Of a stretch of DNA of 37,146 nucleotides, positions 22,354 to 32,613 are shown piece by piece; the first letter of the stretch is position 1, and every line of letters starts with the position of its first letter. This DNA is from Cladorrhinum sp. PSN259 (Eukaryota > Ascomycota > Sordariomycetes > Sordariales > Podosporaceae). The position numbers were made by a program, and so were the translations under genes. The notes below the pieces were generated by a model. The model was not told the DNA's origin, did not search any database, and saw only the letters and a program-made list of their open reading frames with translations. The DNA lies in assembly GCA_033725935.1 (NCBI GenBank), contig MU867153.1, positions 1 to 37,146 of the forward strand. The letters are read 5' to 3'.

Positions 22354-24012
22354 CTTCAACTCGCGCAACTTTGCACATTATGGTCAAAGAAATAGAAGAT
22401 GGCCAGCTTCCAATACTTATCTGCGGTGGTGCCGCGTGGCTTTGCTGACAGTTACAGGGAAGCAGGGGCTCAGCTCCTTCCAGGTTCCCGTGAAATCAAG
22501 CGATTGGCCCCTGCCAAGTTACAAGTCAGGGGCCGCAAATCAGCCAAGGAACTTGGGGGAATAAAGCTACTGTAAGTGCACGGATATGCAAAATTCAGTC
22601 TGTGTTGATCCACCTTCGTAGACGGTGCATTGCATAGGATGAATACATGTACCTCTATCTAAACACATCTTGAAATGTTCAAACCCTTCTTACTCCGATC
22701 AAAGAATATTTTTGAAGATTCGGTTGCCTCGAAGGGACACGGAAATTGGTACTAGGAAGCCAATCCCCAATATCTCCTTATGAGCTTCGGCCTGAGGGTT
22801 GTGATACAACCTGTTGAGAACCTAGGCACTCTGGCACCCAAGAATTGTAGTCCTGAGGCCTGGGGTTAAATGCCGGCGGCTAACGCAAAATTATCAACTT
22901 CTTTCATACGTGCCTCGATCACCCGCACCTGACACCGTGCGACAAGACACCACGCTGGACGACACGCATGCCAAGGAGTCCCCAGAACCTATCAATATAG
23001 CAAGGACCTCTGTAACAGCAGCACCAGGGAGGCATTCAGGAAGATGGTTGACCGGACGAAAGGAGCGAGCCCGCAGGAAGGTCACAATAGGATCTCAAGG
23101 CATAAGACAGCCGCCAAGGCAAGGGAGGCCCGGGAGACCAGAGGGCAGAAGAACCAGGAAGCCCTAGAGTAGTAGAAATAGGCCTGTGGATTCTAACTAG
23201 ATTGAAGGAAACTAAGGACCTTTGAGGTCATAAGAATTATTATACTGAATTCAACTAATTGTTCCAAGCAGTGCTGAAGCCCCTTGTCACAACTTCCTCC
23301 CGCATCTTTCTCTGAATATGCTCTGGGTTTGGGCTGTTTATTTTAGCGTTGGTATGCGAAGTTGAAACACTCTCGACTGTTGCAGGTTATTGTGAAGCAA
23401 CCAAGATTCTCAGGGGTTTGTTTGTTTCGCCGAGTTCTTGTAGAAGCTCGCTGGCAGATGAGGGGATTTCGTCTTAATCCACCATTTTGACAGTCTTTAA
23501 TGGTGGCGATGAAACTCAGCCAAGGTGGCTGGTGGGAGCATCGGAATATCAATGTCGGCAAAGTATGGCATGATCCTGCGGGATTCAAAATTTACAACTA
23601 AAGTGTCATGTTCCAGGGAAAATGTCCTCCGATTTTGGAAGATATACTGCCGAATACTGAGGATAATTTTCGTCGGGAAAGTGATATATACACACTACTG
23701 TATAGGGATAGACAGAGGTTGGGGAATTAAGCGCCTAGGCTCGAACGCCTAAAATTGGGTTTCCATTTTTTAAAAAACAGTCAGGCGCTTAGGACCTTAG
23801 TAAAGATATCTTAAGTGAAGGCTGTTGCAAATTCTTTTGAGACCCTTTAATCCTAATAAAGCTCTCTTTAGTTGGGCAATAGGACCTCGGCATTTTTAAT
23901 TCCACGAAGTTACTAGTCATATTATGGCAGTTAAATTTGACTATAAAGGCTGGTAGGCAACACGATCACCCCGTTACTTAAATCAATTCGAACACTTGCC
24001 AAAATTTAAATA
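22354..24012. other. intergenic upstream of GT15, flank of the gypsy element
   Basis: This region holds the GT15 promoter side and, apart from a possible transposase remnant listed separately, no supported gene. CA and TG dinucleotides are abundant, so this flank is not heavily RIP-mutated. A 9-bp inverted repeat (TAAGCGCCT near 23728 and AGGCGCTTA near 23793) brackets a T/A-rich loop. Confidence 0.5.
22966..23172 (+). mobile_element. possible C-terminal remnant of a DDE (pogo-like) transposase
   Basis: A 68-codon plus-strand frame ends at consecutive TAG codons (23170). It contains PRTYQYSKDLCNSSTREAF, RKMVDRTK and a basic coiled KTAAKAREARETRGQKNQ tail. The order (TP-T motif, short helix, basic Lys/Arg/Ala tail) resembles C-termini of fungal pogo/Fot1-type transposases. 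No catalytic core or terminal repeats were found nearby, so this is only a remnant, and a chance frame is possible. Confidence 0.3.
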
Positions 24013-24017
24013 GTAGG

Positions 24018-24503
24018 TGTTACGCCTCGCGCGTAAATCCCCCGCACACGGACCACTATGCAGGGCATTGTGGGACCATGACCAATCGTTGGGCCAGGGA
24101 TGTGAAGACCCACGAAGTCCCGATGCAACCAATCAAGATGTGCCTGCTCTGATCGCTGCCAAGCACAGCAAGCACGGCGAGCAAGAAGCTTGCTCGCTAA
24201 GATCGCGGATCTACAGAGCGAGCAGAGCGAGCGAGGTACGATATACCTAGAAATATATATAGATAGCTTCACTATAAGTAAGGGGAGTATTAGGCACTTC
24301 CTATCGTAAGGACTTGGTTCCTCACGTAAGCAATTCAATCGTTTATTATCTATAATATTTATACGCGATACTTTATAAAGCTACCTATTAGTTAATAGTA
24401 ATTAACCCCGTCTAAAAGCGCCTTACCTCCTTCGATTCCCCTGTCATATTACCCCAGGCGTATTACTTTATAGTCTGAACCCTACCCGGTATAGGTTATA
24501 ATA
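24018..24503 (+). repeat. 5' LTR of the gypsy element
   Basis: It starts TGTTACGCC and ends TATAATA (CA eroded to TA at the terminus). It has the same length, 486 bp, as the 3' LTR. Its first 220 bp keep most CA and TG dinucleotides, whereas the same part of the 3' LTR has lost them. Confidence 0.92.
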
Positions 24504-24562
24504 CGTTATTTACGTTAATTAAGATCGAACGTTATATTTAGACCCCATAAATAACCCTCAAT

Positions 24563-26356
24563 ATGGCTTCTACTTCCGCTAATCCCTCTACCGCTAACCC
24601 GAATATTAACGAAGGAGAAATCTAACTTCTAAACGTCACTTTATCTAGCGATAACGAATCCGACGAAAAAAAGGTTCCAAAACTGAACCTTAAGGAAAAG
24701 ATTAATATTATTAGACGGAAACTCCTCGGTATAGAAAAAGCCCTAATAGCGAAGGACGAATTTAAGGAACTTAAGGAGGAAATTATACGTCTCTAAACTA
24801 CTATCGCGAATAAGCGTATTAATAAGACCGATAACGTTCTTAAGATCGTAATTAAGGTCGGTAAACCTCCTATTTTCAGCGGTAATAAATAAGAACTCCT
24901 ATCCTAGATCTTATATATTAGAACTAACCTCCGACTCTATAATATTAAGGACCCTAAGTCTTAACTCCTTTACGCTGCCAATTACCTCGGAAGAGACCTT
25001 AAGTAATAGTTTAATAGGATCTTTAGAAACTACTTCGATTACGCCGAAAATAAGAGGGAGACCCTTACCTAATAGATCTTTAAAGAAGGATTAAGTAAGT
25101 TTAAGGAGGAAATTAAGAAAATATATAGCGAGCCCGATAAGGAAAAGGCCGCCGAAGATCGCTTAAAGCGATTAGTGCAGATAGCATTAGCTATAGCGTA
25201 CGCGATATTATTCCGTCGCGACGCTTTTAGGGTAAACTGGGCAAAAGCGGGCCTAAAGAATAAGTTTTATAGGAGACTAAAACCTAAGGTTAAAAATAAA
25301 CTTATTAAAAAGGACCGATACGCCTTATCGCTCGATAATTATATTAATAAGGCTATTATCGTTAATAATCATATCTTTAAGAAAACGATAGAGGATAAGG
25401 GCGTTTATAGAGACCCCCGCTTCTTTAAGGCTAATACCCTTAAGAAATACTAGCATAGAAATACTTCGATTAAAACTTACCCTAGACCTATAGATATCGG
25501 CGTAGCTTAATATAATAATTAGCGTAAATATAATAATAAACTTAAGGATAAATCTAAGGTCAAGTATTTTAATTATAATAAGATGGGTCATTATGCACGA
25601 GATTGCCGTACCCTTAGGAAATTCAAACCAGTGCCTAAATAAAGGCAAATACAGTTCGCCGAGAACGATCGCACTATTAGGATAGCTTAATAAGATAATA
25701 ACGACGATATTCTCGCACTTACTTATAACGGCTTTAACGAAGAAAAATATACTAGCGAACCGGAATAATATATATCACCGCTACCCGACGATAATAAGAA
25801 CTCGGAACCCGAAAGAACGATCGACTACCCCTTAAAGCTAGATATAAGCAGAGATATAAGCTAATAGGTTACCTTAAAAGACATGGCAGAAAATTTTACG
25901 GTAATTAGGAGAGTCGTAGAGAATATCCGAAAAATAGTAATTATCCGGGAAGAAAGAAGACGACCTAATAATATACCCTTTACCTTACCTACTTATATTC
26001 TATACCTATATGCCGCTTAATTCGATTATATTTACGATAATTATATCTTTTATTATAAATATAAGGTTTTTCACGAATTCTTTCCCTTACGCCTGAATAA
26101 CGAACCTATTCTTAAGGTCTACGAGGTAAGATTAGATAACGAATGGAATTTTAAAATATCGATAGAACGTGCTAATATCCTCTATATAGAAAGCCAGGTA
26201 TCTATAGAATATTAGGATAAGGATAAACCTAATTATGAGGATTGCCTATACGTATAGTACGTTAGGCATAAGAGAGAAAAAGCTAAAGAATAGCATAGAC
26301 GGAGAATACGATAAAACTCTAACCTTATTATAGTGCTACGATCGGGAAACGGCTAA
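24563..26356 (+). pseudogene. gypsy gag, RIP-broken
   Basis: ATG at 24563 (MASTSANPSTANPNINEGEI) opens a frame of about 597 codons interrupted by many TAA/TAG codons. A gag-like helical region lies around 25175-25453, the longest open piece (KRDAFRVNWAKAGLK-type segment). A CCHC zinc knuckle follows at 25565-25606, reading YFNYNKMGHYARDC: its first two cysteines have become tyrosines (TGT/TGC to TAT), while the His and last Cys remain. The frame ends at TAA 26354. Gag packages the element RNA and forms particles. It is not functional here. Confidence 0.8.
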
Positions 26357-29300
26357 CGGGCCTCCCTAGGCTTAAGTAGATTAGACTAATTCCATACCGA
26401 CGGATCATAACTCGCATTAGGAGGCCGCGAGCCGGATCTAATAAAAAGACCTCTATAGCGCATTACGAAACGGTCGCTAGAGCTATAGTATTAAGTAATA
26501 AGAACGCCTTAACTGTAGCAGCTCGATAAATAGACTCTAAAGGAAAGGAGTACCGAGCTATTGCAGTAATCGACTTAAAAAGCACGATTAATATTATTAA
26601 TCCTTCGTTTATAAATAAAATAAGGATACCGTAGGTTAAAAAGAAATAACCTTATCGAATAAGGACCTATAAAGGGTAAACGGCCAGTTATAATAGTGGA
26701 ATCAGTTTACGGAAAATAACACTCTTAATCACAGTGGATAATAACCCGCAAGAAGTAAATTTCGATATCCTACCTACAGGTCCTAAATACGACATAATTT
26801 TAGGATATCCGTAATTAAAGAAATATAACCCGGATATCGACTGGGAGAATGGCCATCTTAACTCCAGGCTTAATACCAAACGGGTGAATAGAGCAGAACT
26901 GGATAGGGCTCCCAGGTGCTTAGAGGGATAAAAGATCCCCTATAAGCAAATAAGACATATAAGCCATAACGAGCTAATGTTACCTGATAGAGGAAGATCT
27001 AAGAAAGGACCTTCGTACCCTAAGGAACCAGAATAATAGGTAATATACGTTAGACTAGAGAAACTAAAGGATAACCTGAATAACGATTCGGGGCATAAAT
27101 TTCCTAAGGAAAAGGAAGACCTCAGTAATATTCCGAGGGAATATTATAATTTCACCGTCTTTAGATATAAAATAAAGAATAAGCTCCCTGTAAGAACCTC
27201 TTTCGATTACGAGATTCGATTAAAGGAAGGAGCCAAATTGCGATATTATAAAGTATACTACTTAAGATTACGATAGGACCAGGCCTTATAAGAATATATT
27301 AAGGAGAATTTACTAAAAGGGTTTATTCGGGAGTCGCAAAGTAAAGCGGCTTATCTTATTTTATTTATACCTAAAAAAGGGATAATAGACTTAAGGCTTA
27401 TAGTTAATTATCGCTAACTAAACGAGGAAATAATTAAGAATAGGTATCCGCTGCCGCTTATTAGGGAGATAAAGGATAGACTGGCTAACGCCTAATAATT
27501 TAGTCGTCTTAATCTTCCGATAGCCTTTAGCTATATCCGGATTAAGGAGGGGAATAAGTAGAAGATAGCTTTTAGGACTCGCTATAGGCATTTTAAGTAT
27601 TAGGTTATGCCTTTTAGACTCACCAACGCCCTAGCGATATTCTAAAGCATGATCGACTATACCCTACGCCCTTATCTGGATCGATTTGCCTTTATATACT
27701 TAGACGATATCTTGATTTATTCTAAGACGCTCGAGGAGCACCAGGACTATGTACGATAGATTTTATAAACGCTATAAGATGCGGGATTATTAGTAAATCT
27801 ACGTAAGAGCGAATTCTACGTATAGAAAATAATTTTTCTTAGATTCGAGATCTCTCCGGGAGAAATCCGAATAGAACTAATAAAGATTGCGGCAATTAAG
27901 GACTAGCCGATACCAATAAACCAGAAAGAAGTCAGGATATTTATTAGATTTATTAACTTCTATAGATCCTTTATTAAAGGATTCGGTAAGATTACCAAAC
28001 CCTTATATAAGCTTATTAGCGAAGGATATCTATTTAAGTGGAAATAAGAATAATAAGACGCCTTTAATTAACTTAGAGAAGCTATTAGTAGCGAACTAGT
28101 ATTACGGATGCCAGATTTTAGCAGACCTTTCTAAGTCGAGACGGATGTATCAGACTTTGCTATTAGAGCAGAGCTTTATTAATATTTCGACGACGGGCGA
28201 TACCTTATAGGATTCGTTTTAAAGAAGATCTCTAGACTAGCACTCAATTACCTAATCTATAATAAAGAACTTATGGCCGTTATCGAGGCATTCGATAAAT
28301 AGAGACCTTATCTCAGTAGGACTAAAGAACCAATAGATATTTTTATAGACTACCGGAACTTAAAATACTTCGTTACTAAAGAACTGAGTCCTAAATAAGT
28401 ACGATAGGTAGAATTCCTAGCCCCCTTTAACTTCCGTATCTATTATATCAAAGGAAAAGAAAATACTAGAGCAGACGCACTTAGCAGAAGACCCGATTAT
28501 AAGGGCAATAAGAAATACGACGCAGTACCACTTTTTAAGGAAAAGGACGGAACCCTAGAATATGTAATTCAGATCTGGGAGGACTGCGCCAGAACCTACC
28601 ATACAGAGTAGGAAGATTACGAATTTTAGGCTAAACGACGAGACGTCGATAAAGATAAAATAAAAGAATTAGAGTTACGGGTAGGACCCGAGGACAACGA
28701 TCTAATATAGTACCTTAATAAAGCGTACGTACTAATGGATAAAAGACAAGCGTATGTTACTAAACTGCACGAAGATAAATTTGGAGGATATCCAGGAATT
28801 AAGAAAACGCTCGAATGCGTATAATAATACTATGCGTTCTTAAGAATAAAAAAGGTAGTAGAAGAGATGGTTAGAGAATGCGAAATATGCATCAAGAGTA
28901 AGGCGGTAAGACATAAGCCGTATGGACTATTCGAACCTCTCCCTACCGCAGAATGAGCATGGGGATCTATATCGATGGACTTTATTACTAAGCTCCCCGA
29001 CTTAACGGTACCAGATGGAATAGACGTTAAATACGACTTTATCTGGGTAGTGGTTGATAGATTTACTAAGTAGGCCTACTTTATACCCTTTAGAGAAACC
29101 ATTACGGCAGAATAACTAGCCTACTATTTCGAACGGAACATCGTGAGCCAGCACGGATTACCAGATGACATTACTTCGGATAAAGACAAATTATTTATAT
29201 CTAAGTTTTGGTAAGCCCTAATAAAATAACTGGACGTTAAGTCCAAGCTCTTAACCGCGTTCTACCCCTAGACTGATAGATAGACCGAACGACTTAACTA

Positions 29301-30029
29301 GGTTATTGAATAATACCTTCGGTGCTATATTAACTTTGAATAGGATAACTAGGTTGATTTATTACCAATAGCGTAATTGGCATATAACTCTAGCAGTATA
29401 GAGTTAACGAATATATTACTATTCTTCGCTAACTATAGGTATTATCCGGAACTACGCCAAGGACTAGCTGCAGATATACTAAGAGCAGCAGTGCGTATAG
29501 GACGGTTGTAAGAAATGCATAATATGTTAAAAGAAATACTCGAATTCGTCAGGGAACGAATACGCACCCACTACGATAAGCATAAGGTCGAGGGACCTTC
29601 CCTCGAGGAGGGAGATAAAGTATTTCTTCTTATACGTAACCTCTATATAAAACGACCAAGTAGGAAGCTCGATTTTAAGAAAATCGGACCGTTTAAAATT
29701 AAGAGGAAAGTTTCGATATTAAACTATAAACTTATCCTACCCGATTCTATAAGAGTACGAACTAAAATATTCTATATTTCCTTACTTAAACCCGCATTAA
29801 GGAGAGCCAGACTCGAGACGTAGCTTAAGGTAATAAATAACGAAAAAGAGTTCGATATCGAAGATATCCTAAATTCCCGAATTAGTAATAATAAACTCTA
29901 ATATCTCGTTAAATAGCTTAATTATAGATTAAAATCTAACTTATAGGAACCTATTAATCTTTTGGACTATTTAGAAAAGCTCTAGTAATTCTACCGATAG
30001 AATTTAAATCGACCTAGGATATAAAATTT
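26330..30029 (+). pseudogene. gypsy pol (PR-RT-RH-INT-chromodomain), RIP-broken
   Basis: Pol lies in the -1 frame relative to gag and overlaps its end, the common gypsy arrangement. Domains in order: protease-like segment around 26550-26880 (VIDLKSTINIINPSF, ILGYP); reverse transcriptase about 27190-27860 with YLDD at 27697-27708; RNase H about 28130-28480 starting at ETDVSDFAI; integrase zinc region 28768-28890 (H...CEIC) and DD-E core from MDFITKLPD near 28976; integrase C-terminal GDKVFLL (29611 onward) and a chromodomain at about 29851-29975 (FDIEDILNSRISNNKL). Dozens of TAA/TAG stops interrupt it. The longest open stretch is 29515-29823 (102 codons). The chromodomain places it among chromoviruses, which target heterochromatin marks. 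Confidence 0.88.
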
Positions 30030-30586
30030 TGTTCAACTGAGTGCCCTATAGGCCTGTAATACAGGGCCTGTAGGTTGCCACGGCAATGGTAAGTAGCCGT
30101 GGCTGCGGAGCGGAAGGATGAGGTGTAGTGGCCAAGGTGTGGCTGAAGTAGTGTACGACGGTTGCGTGGCAGCCGAAGGAAGCCTGGAATACAGTGGGTT
30201 CCCAGTGAATATAGGTAGAAAGTATTCTATTGATTGACTTGAAGAAGAAAGGAAAACTACCTATTGGGGTGGGAAGCCCACTATATATACACAGTCTCTA
30301 GCACTCCCTATCAGCGTTATCTTGCCCTATCAGTCCCAATTGTGGTTCCTGTAATCTTGGTGCTTACTGCTGTAAGCGCTATGAGCGACCACTGTAAGCA
30401 ATTGACGTAGACCACTGTGCGTTCTATAGATAAGGAGATTAGTGGTCACAAAGAGGTCCCATAGGCACGGGACAGGTATCATTCTGATCCCTTGGAGGTA
30501 TTGGTTGCAATAGTCATAGTGGGGAGGCACTATAACTTCACTGAAAGCCTCTATAAGCTAGGGGGCTAATATAGCTACCTTTAACA
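30030..30586. mobile_element. solo LTR inserted in the gypsy element
   Basis: A 557-bp segment starts TGTTCAAC and ends TTTAACA. It is flanked by perfect AATTT duplications (30025-30029 and 30587-30591). It keeps CA/TG dinucleotides and normal GC, in sharp contrast to the RIP-eroded sequence on both sides, so it arrived after the host element was mutated. No internal coding region is present, hence a solo LTR left by LTR-LTR recombination. The family is not the copia LTR at 32370. Strand is not determined; a minus-strand frame inside (30330-30530) is not considered a gene. Confidence 0.88.
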
Positions 30587-30662
30587 AATTTAAATCTAGG
30601 TTTAACTAGTTAACCCTTAAGGATATAAGCCAGTTAAGGTTACTAACGTCCCTAAAGGACAA

Positions 30663-31250
30663 TTAAAGAGGATCGCCTATTGAGACTAGGAACCCCGATT
30701 CCGGAATAATAGCGAAAGGAGCTACCTATTCTCCCGTCTCCTCCTCCCGTAAAAGAGTAGACTCCCGTAAAAAAGCTTTATAAGCCTTTCCCTTTAGAGT
30801 ACGAAATTATTCCTCTAATCGTATAATCTTTATAGTCGCTTCTTTTAAGACCGATACTATAGCCTTACGCTTACGATTAAGGCGGCGTTTCTCTTCTAAA
30901 ATACCTTAAAGTACTTAAGAAAGATTACCTAAGATATTATAAATAAAGTCCCGATCCGTTAAAAAGTAATTCTAATAAGATAAGCTTCGGTCGGAAACCT
31001 TATAATTAGATAACTATAAACGCAAATAACGCGAATAATTTATAGGCATAACGAAACTAAATTCGTCAGTAAATTTAGCGTTATTAAGGCGACGTTCCTT
31101 AAAAGACCGCTATTACGATTTCTTCTTCTATTAAGGTTTCTTCTATATCCTATTAGCGGATATTTTAAGGGATAAATAAAAGGGAGAACTTATAATTATA
31201 ATAATAAATTTCCTAACGTTAGAAAGTCTTCGAAGCGAAGATTATAAAAG
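30663..31250 (-). pseudogene. antisense ORF between gypsy pol and 3' LTR, RIP-broken
   Basis: Read on the minus strand in one frame, the interval gives about 195 codons of protein-like sequence ending at TAA 30663. It is interrupted only by TAA and TAG codons (about 13), each explainable as mutated CAA, CAG or TGG; no TGA and no frameshift was found. Legible pieces are a Lys/Gln-rich basic start, FTDEFSFVMPINYSRYLRL, NYFLTDRDFIYNILGNL, a charged coiled coil (KRRLNRKRKA, KEATIKIIRLEE) and a C-terminal PESGFLVSIGDPL. Coiled-coil ORFs of this kind are sometimes annotated beside fungal gypsy elements, but I cannot name the family. The 5' end is uncertain because the start codon may itself be mutated. 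Confidence 0.6.
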
Positions 31251-31258
31251 AGGGAAAA
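31246..31258 (+). other. polypurine tract of the gypsy element
   Basis: The purine run AAAAGAGGGAAAA sits two bases before the 3' LTR, where plus-strand DNA synthesis primes in LTR retrotransposons. It supports the LTR boundary at 31261. Confidence 0.75.
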
Positions 31259-31260
31259 CG

Positions 31261-31746
31261 TATTACGCCTTACGCGTAAATCCCCCGTATACGGATTATT
31301 ATATAGGGCATTATAAGACTATAACCAATCGTTAAGCTAAGGATATAAAGACTTACGAAGTCCCGATATAACTAATTAAGATATGCCTACTCTAATCGCT
31401 GCCAAGTATAGTAAGCACGGCGAGTAAGAAGCTTGCTCGCTAAGATTACGGATTTATAGAGCGAGTAGAGTGAGCGAGGTACGATATACCTAGAAATATA
31501 TATAGATAGCTTCACTATAAGTAGGGGGAGTATTAGGCACTTCCTATCGTAAGGACTTGGTTCCTTACGCAAGTAATTTAATCGTTTATTATCTATAATA
31601 TTTATACGCGATACTTTATAAAGCTACCTATTAGTTAATAGTAATTAATCCCGTCTAAGAGCGCCTTACCTCCTTCGATTCCCCTATTATATTACCCCAG
31701 GCGTACTGCCTTATAGTCTAAACCCTACCCGGTGTGGGTTATAATA
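31261..31746 (+). repeat. 3' LTR of the gypsy element
   Basis: The 486-bp LTR starts TATTACGCC (TG mutated to TA) and ends TATAATA. It aligns without length change to 24018-24503. In the first 220 bp nearly all differences are C-to-T or G-to-A in this copy. In the remainder differences go both ways. Confidence 0.92.
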
Positions 31747-31810
31747 GTAAGCTATATATAATAAATATTACATTATTTTTATCGCTAAACTCAGGGTAAT
31801 TAATTAATAT

Positions 31811-31848
31811 AAAAAAAAAAAAAATAAAAAATAAAAAATAAAAATATA
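31811..31848. repeat. A-rich low-complexity tract
   Basis: A run of A with regularly spaced T (AAAAAAT units) lies between the gypsy 3' LTR and the truncated ORF. It may be a retroposon poly(A) remnant, but nothing else supports that. Confidence 0.6.
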
Positions 31849-31981
31849 TATAGACGGGGGAGAATGCGATTTATGAACTTGCCGACAAAACGTACGAAAA
31901 TACCATCATTCAATCGAGCTTAAAAAGCTCTATCCCTCGACGACGGCTTCCAACCGGCGGGGGGCGTGGCGCGTCGTCGCG

Positions 31982-32380
31982 ATGCCTCCAAAGACGGGGG
32001 GAAGAGGCGGGGGAAAGAGGGCGACCGCGACCAGAAAAAGTCCTGCAGTGGGGCTTGCCCCACTGCCCGGAAGATCCCAGCCAACCAGAACGACGCTAAT
32101 GGACGAAGAAGACGAGGAAATGGAGGAGGGAGCTGATAAAAGCGGAGATGATGAGGATGAGGACGAGGATAAGGAAGTACAGCGGAAGCTTTTAGAGGGG
32201 CTAGAGGAAGAGGGTATTGCAGGATTGCTAATAGACTTGGTCCCGGGAGAGCATAGTGATAAAGCGTTTTATCTAATCGACGAGCTCGTGAAAAGAATCG
32301 CGAGGATGCGGACAAGAATCGAGGTCTTGGAAGAGAAAGGCCTGTCAGATAACAGCAATCCTTTGCAAGTGTACAATTGA
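31982..32380 (+). CDS. acidic coiled-coil ORF (gag-like N-terminus) truncated by copia insertion
   Basis: ATG at 31982 opens 132 codons without RIP damage. The N-terminus is Gly/Arg/Lys-rich (MPPKTGGRGGGKRATATRK). An acidic tract follows (EEDEEMEEGAD, GDDEDEDEDKE, about 42-65), then a helical segment ending FYLIDELVKRIARMRTRIEV, a likely coiled coil. Genuine sequence stops at about residue 129 (position 32369), where the copia LTR begins; the last codons and stop come from the LTR. The basic-acidic-coiled layout resembles N-termini of fungal retrotransposon Gag proteins, so this is probably another element. A host nuclear protein is possible. The missing part should lie beyond the far LTR outside this window. 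Confidence 0.5.
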   Translation: MPPKTGGRGGGKRATATRKSPAVGLAPLPGRSQPTRTTLMDEEDEEMEEGADKSGDDEDEDEDKEVQRKLLEGLEEEGIAGLLIDLVPGEHSDKAFYLIDELVKRIARMRTRIEVLEEKGLSDNSNPLQVYN

Positions 32381-32608
32381 ACCAGCAATTGGACCAAGAT
32401 CAAGAGAGAGAGAGAGAGAAATCTGAAGATTGATTGAAGTCCTTGTCCTCTCCTTCTGAGAGTCCTTTTTAGACTCCTTATGGTTCTGCAAGTATGGACC
32501 GTGTAGTATAGACCAAACCTTCGGTATGACGATCATCCGGTACATCAGCTATGCCTTAGACCCTTCTTCCACACACCCGTCTTTCTGACACACTTTCTTT
32601 CTGACACA
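32370..32608 (-). repeat. 3' LTR of a Ty1/copia element
   Basis: In element orientation the 239-bp LTR starts TGTGTCAG just after the polypurine tract GAGGGGG and ends TTGTACA. The adjacent GCAAG (32365-32369, plus strand) is the expected 5-bp target copy; its partner is outside the window. The start is internally duplicated (TGTGTCAGAAAG twice, 16 bp apart). A GA/TC microsatellite lies at 32404-32420. Confidence 0.82.
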
Positions 32609-32613
32609 CCCCC

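Larger units (their letters stand above)
24018..31746 (+). mobile_element. Ty3/gypsy chromovirus retrotransposon, full length but RIP-inactivated
   Basis: The element is 7729 bp with two 486-bp LTRs. It is bounded by GTAGG (24013-24017) and GTAAG (31747-31751), a 5-bp target duplication with one G-to-A difference. Gene order is gag, protease, reverse transcriptase, RNase H, integrase, chromodomain, the chromovirus layout. All reading frames are riddled with TAA and TAG, many at places where the family has Gln or Trp (CAA, CAG, TGG), while CpG-containing codons persist. That is the CpA-to-TpA signature of RIP in Pezizomycotina. A solo LTR (30030-30586) was inserted later, so the element itself was about 7167 bp before that (the inserted LTR and one duplicated 5-bp copy removed). 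It cannot encode functional proteins. Confidence 0.93.

Noticed and set aside
24563..30029. Long protein-like frames full of TAA and TAG, suggesting stop-codon reassignment
   Set aside because: TGA is not overused, stops sit where retroelement families have Gln/Trp, and LTR copies differ by C-to-T/G-to-A. RIP explains this; genes elsewhere in the window use the standard code.
30330..30530. 66-codon frame in the gypsy region
   Set aside because: It lies wholly inside the solo LTR.
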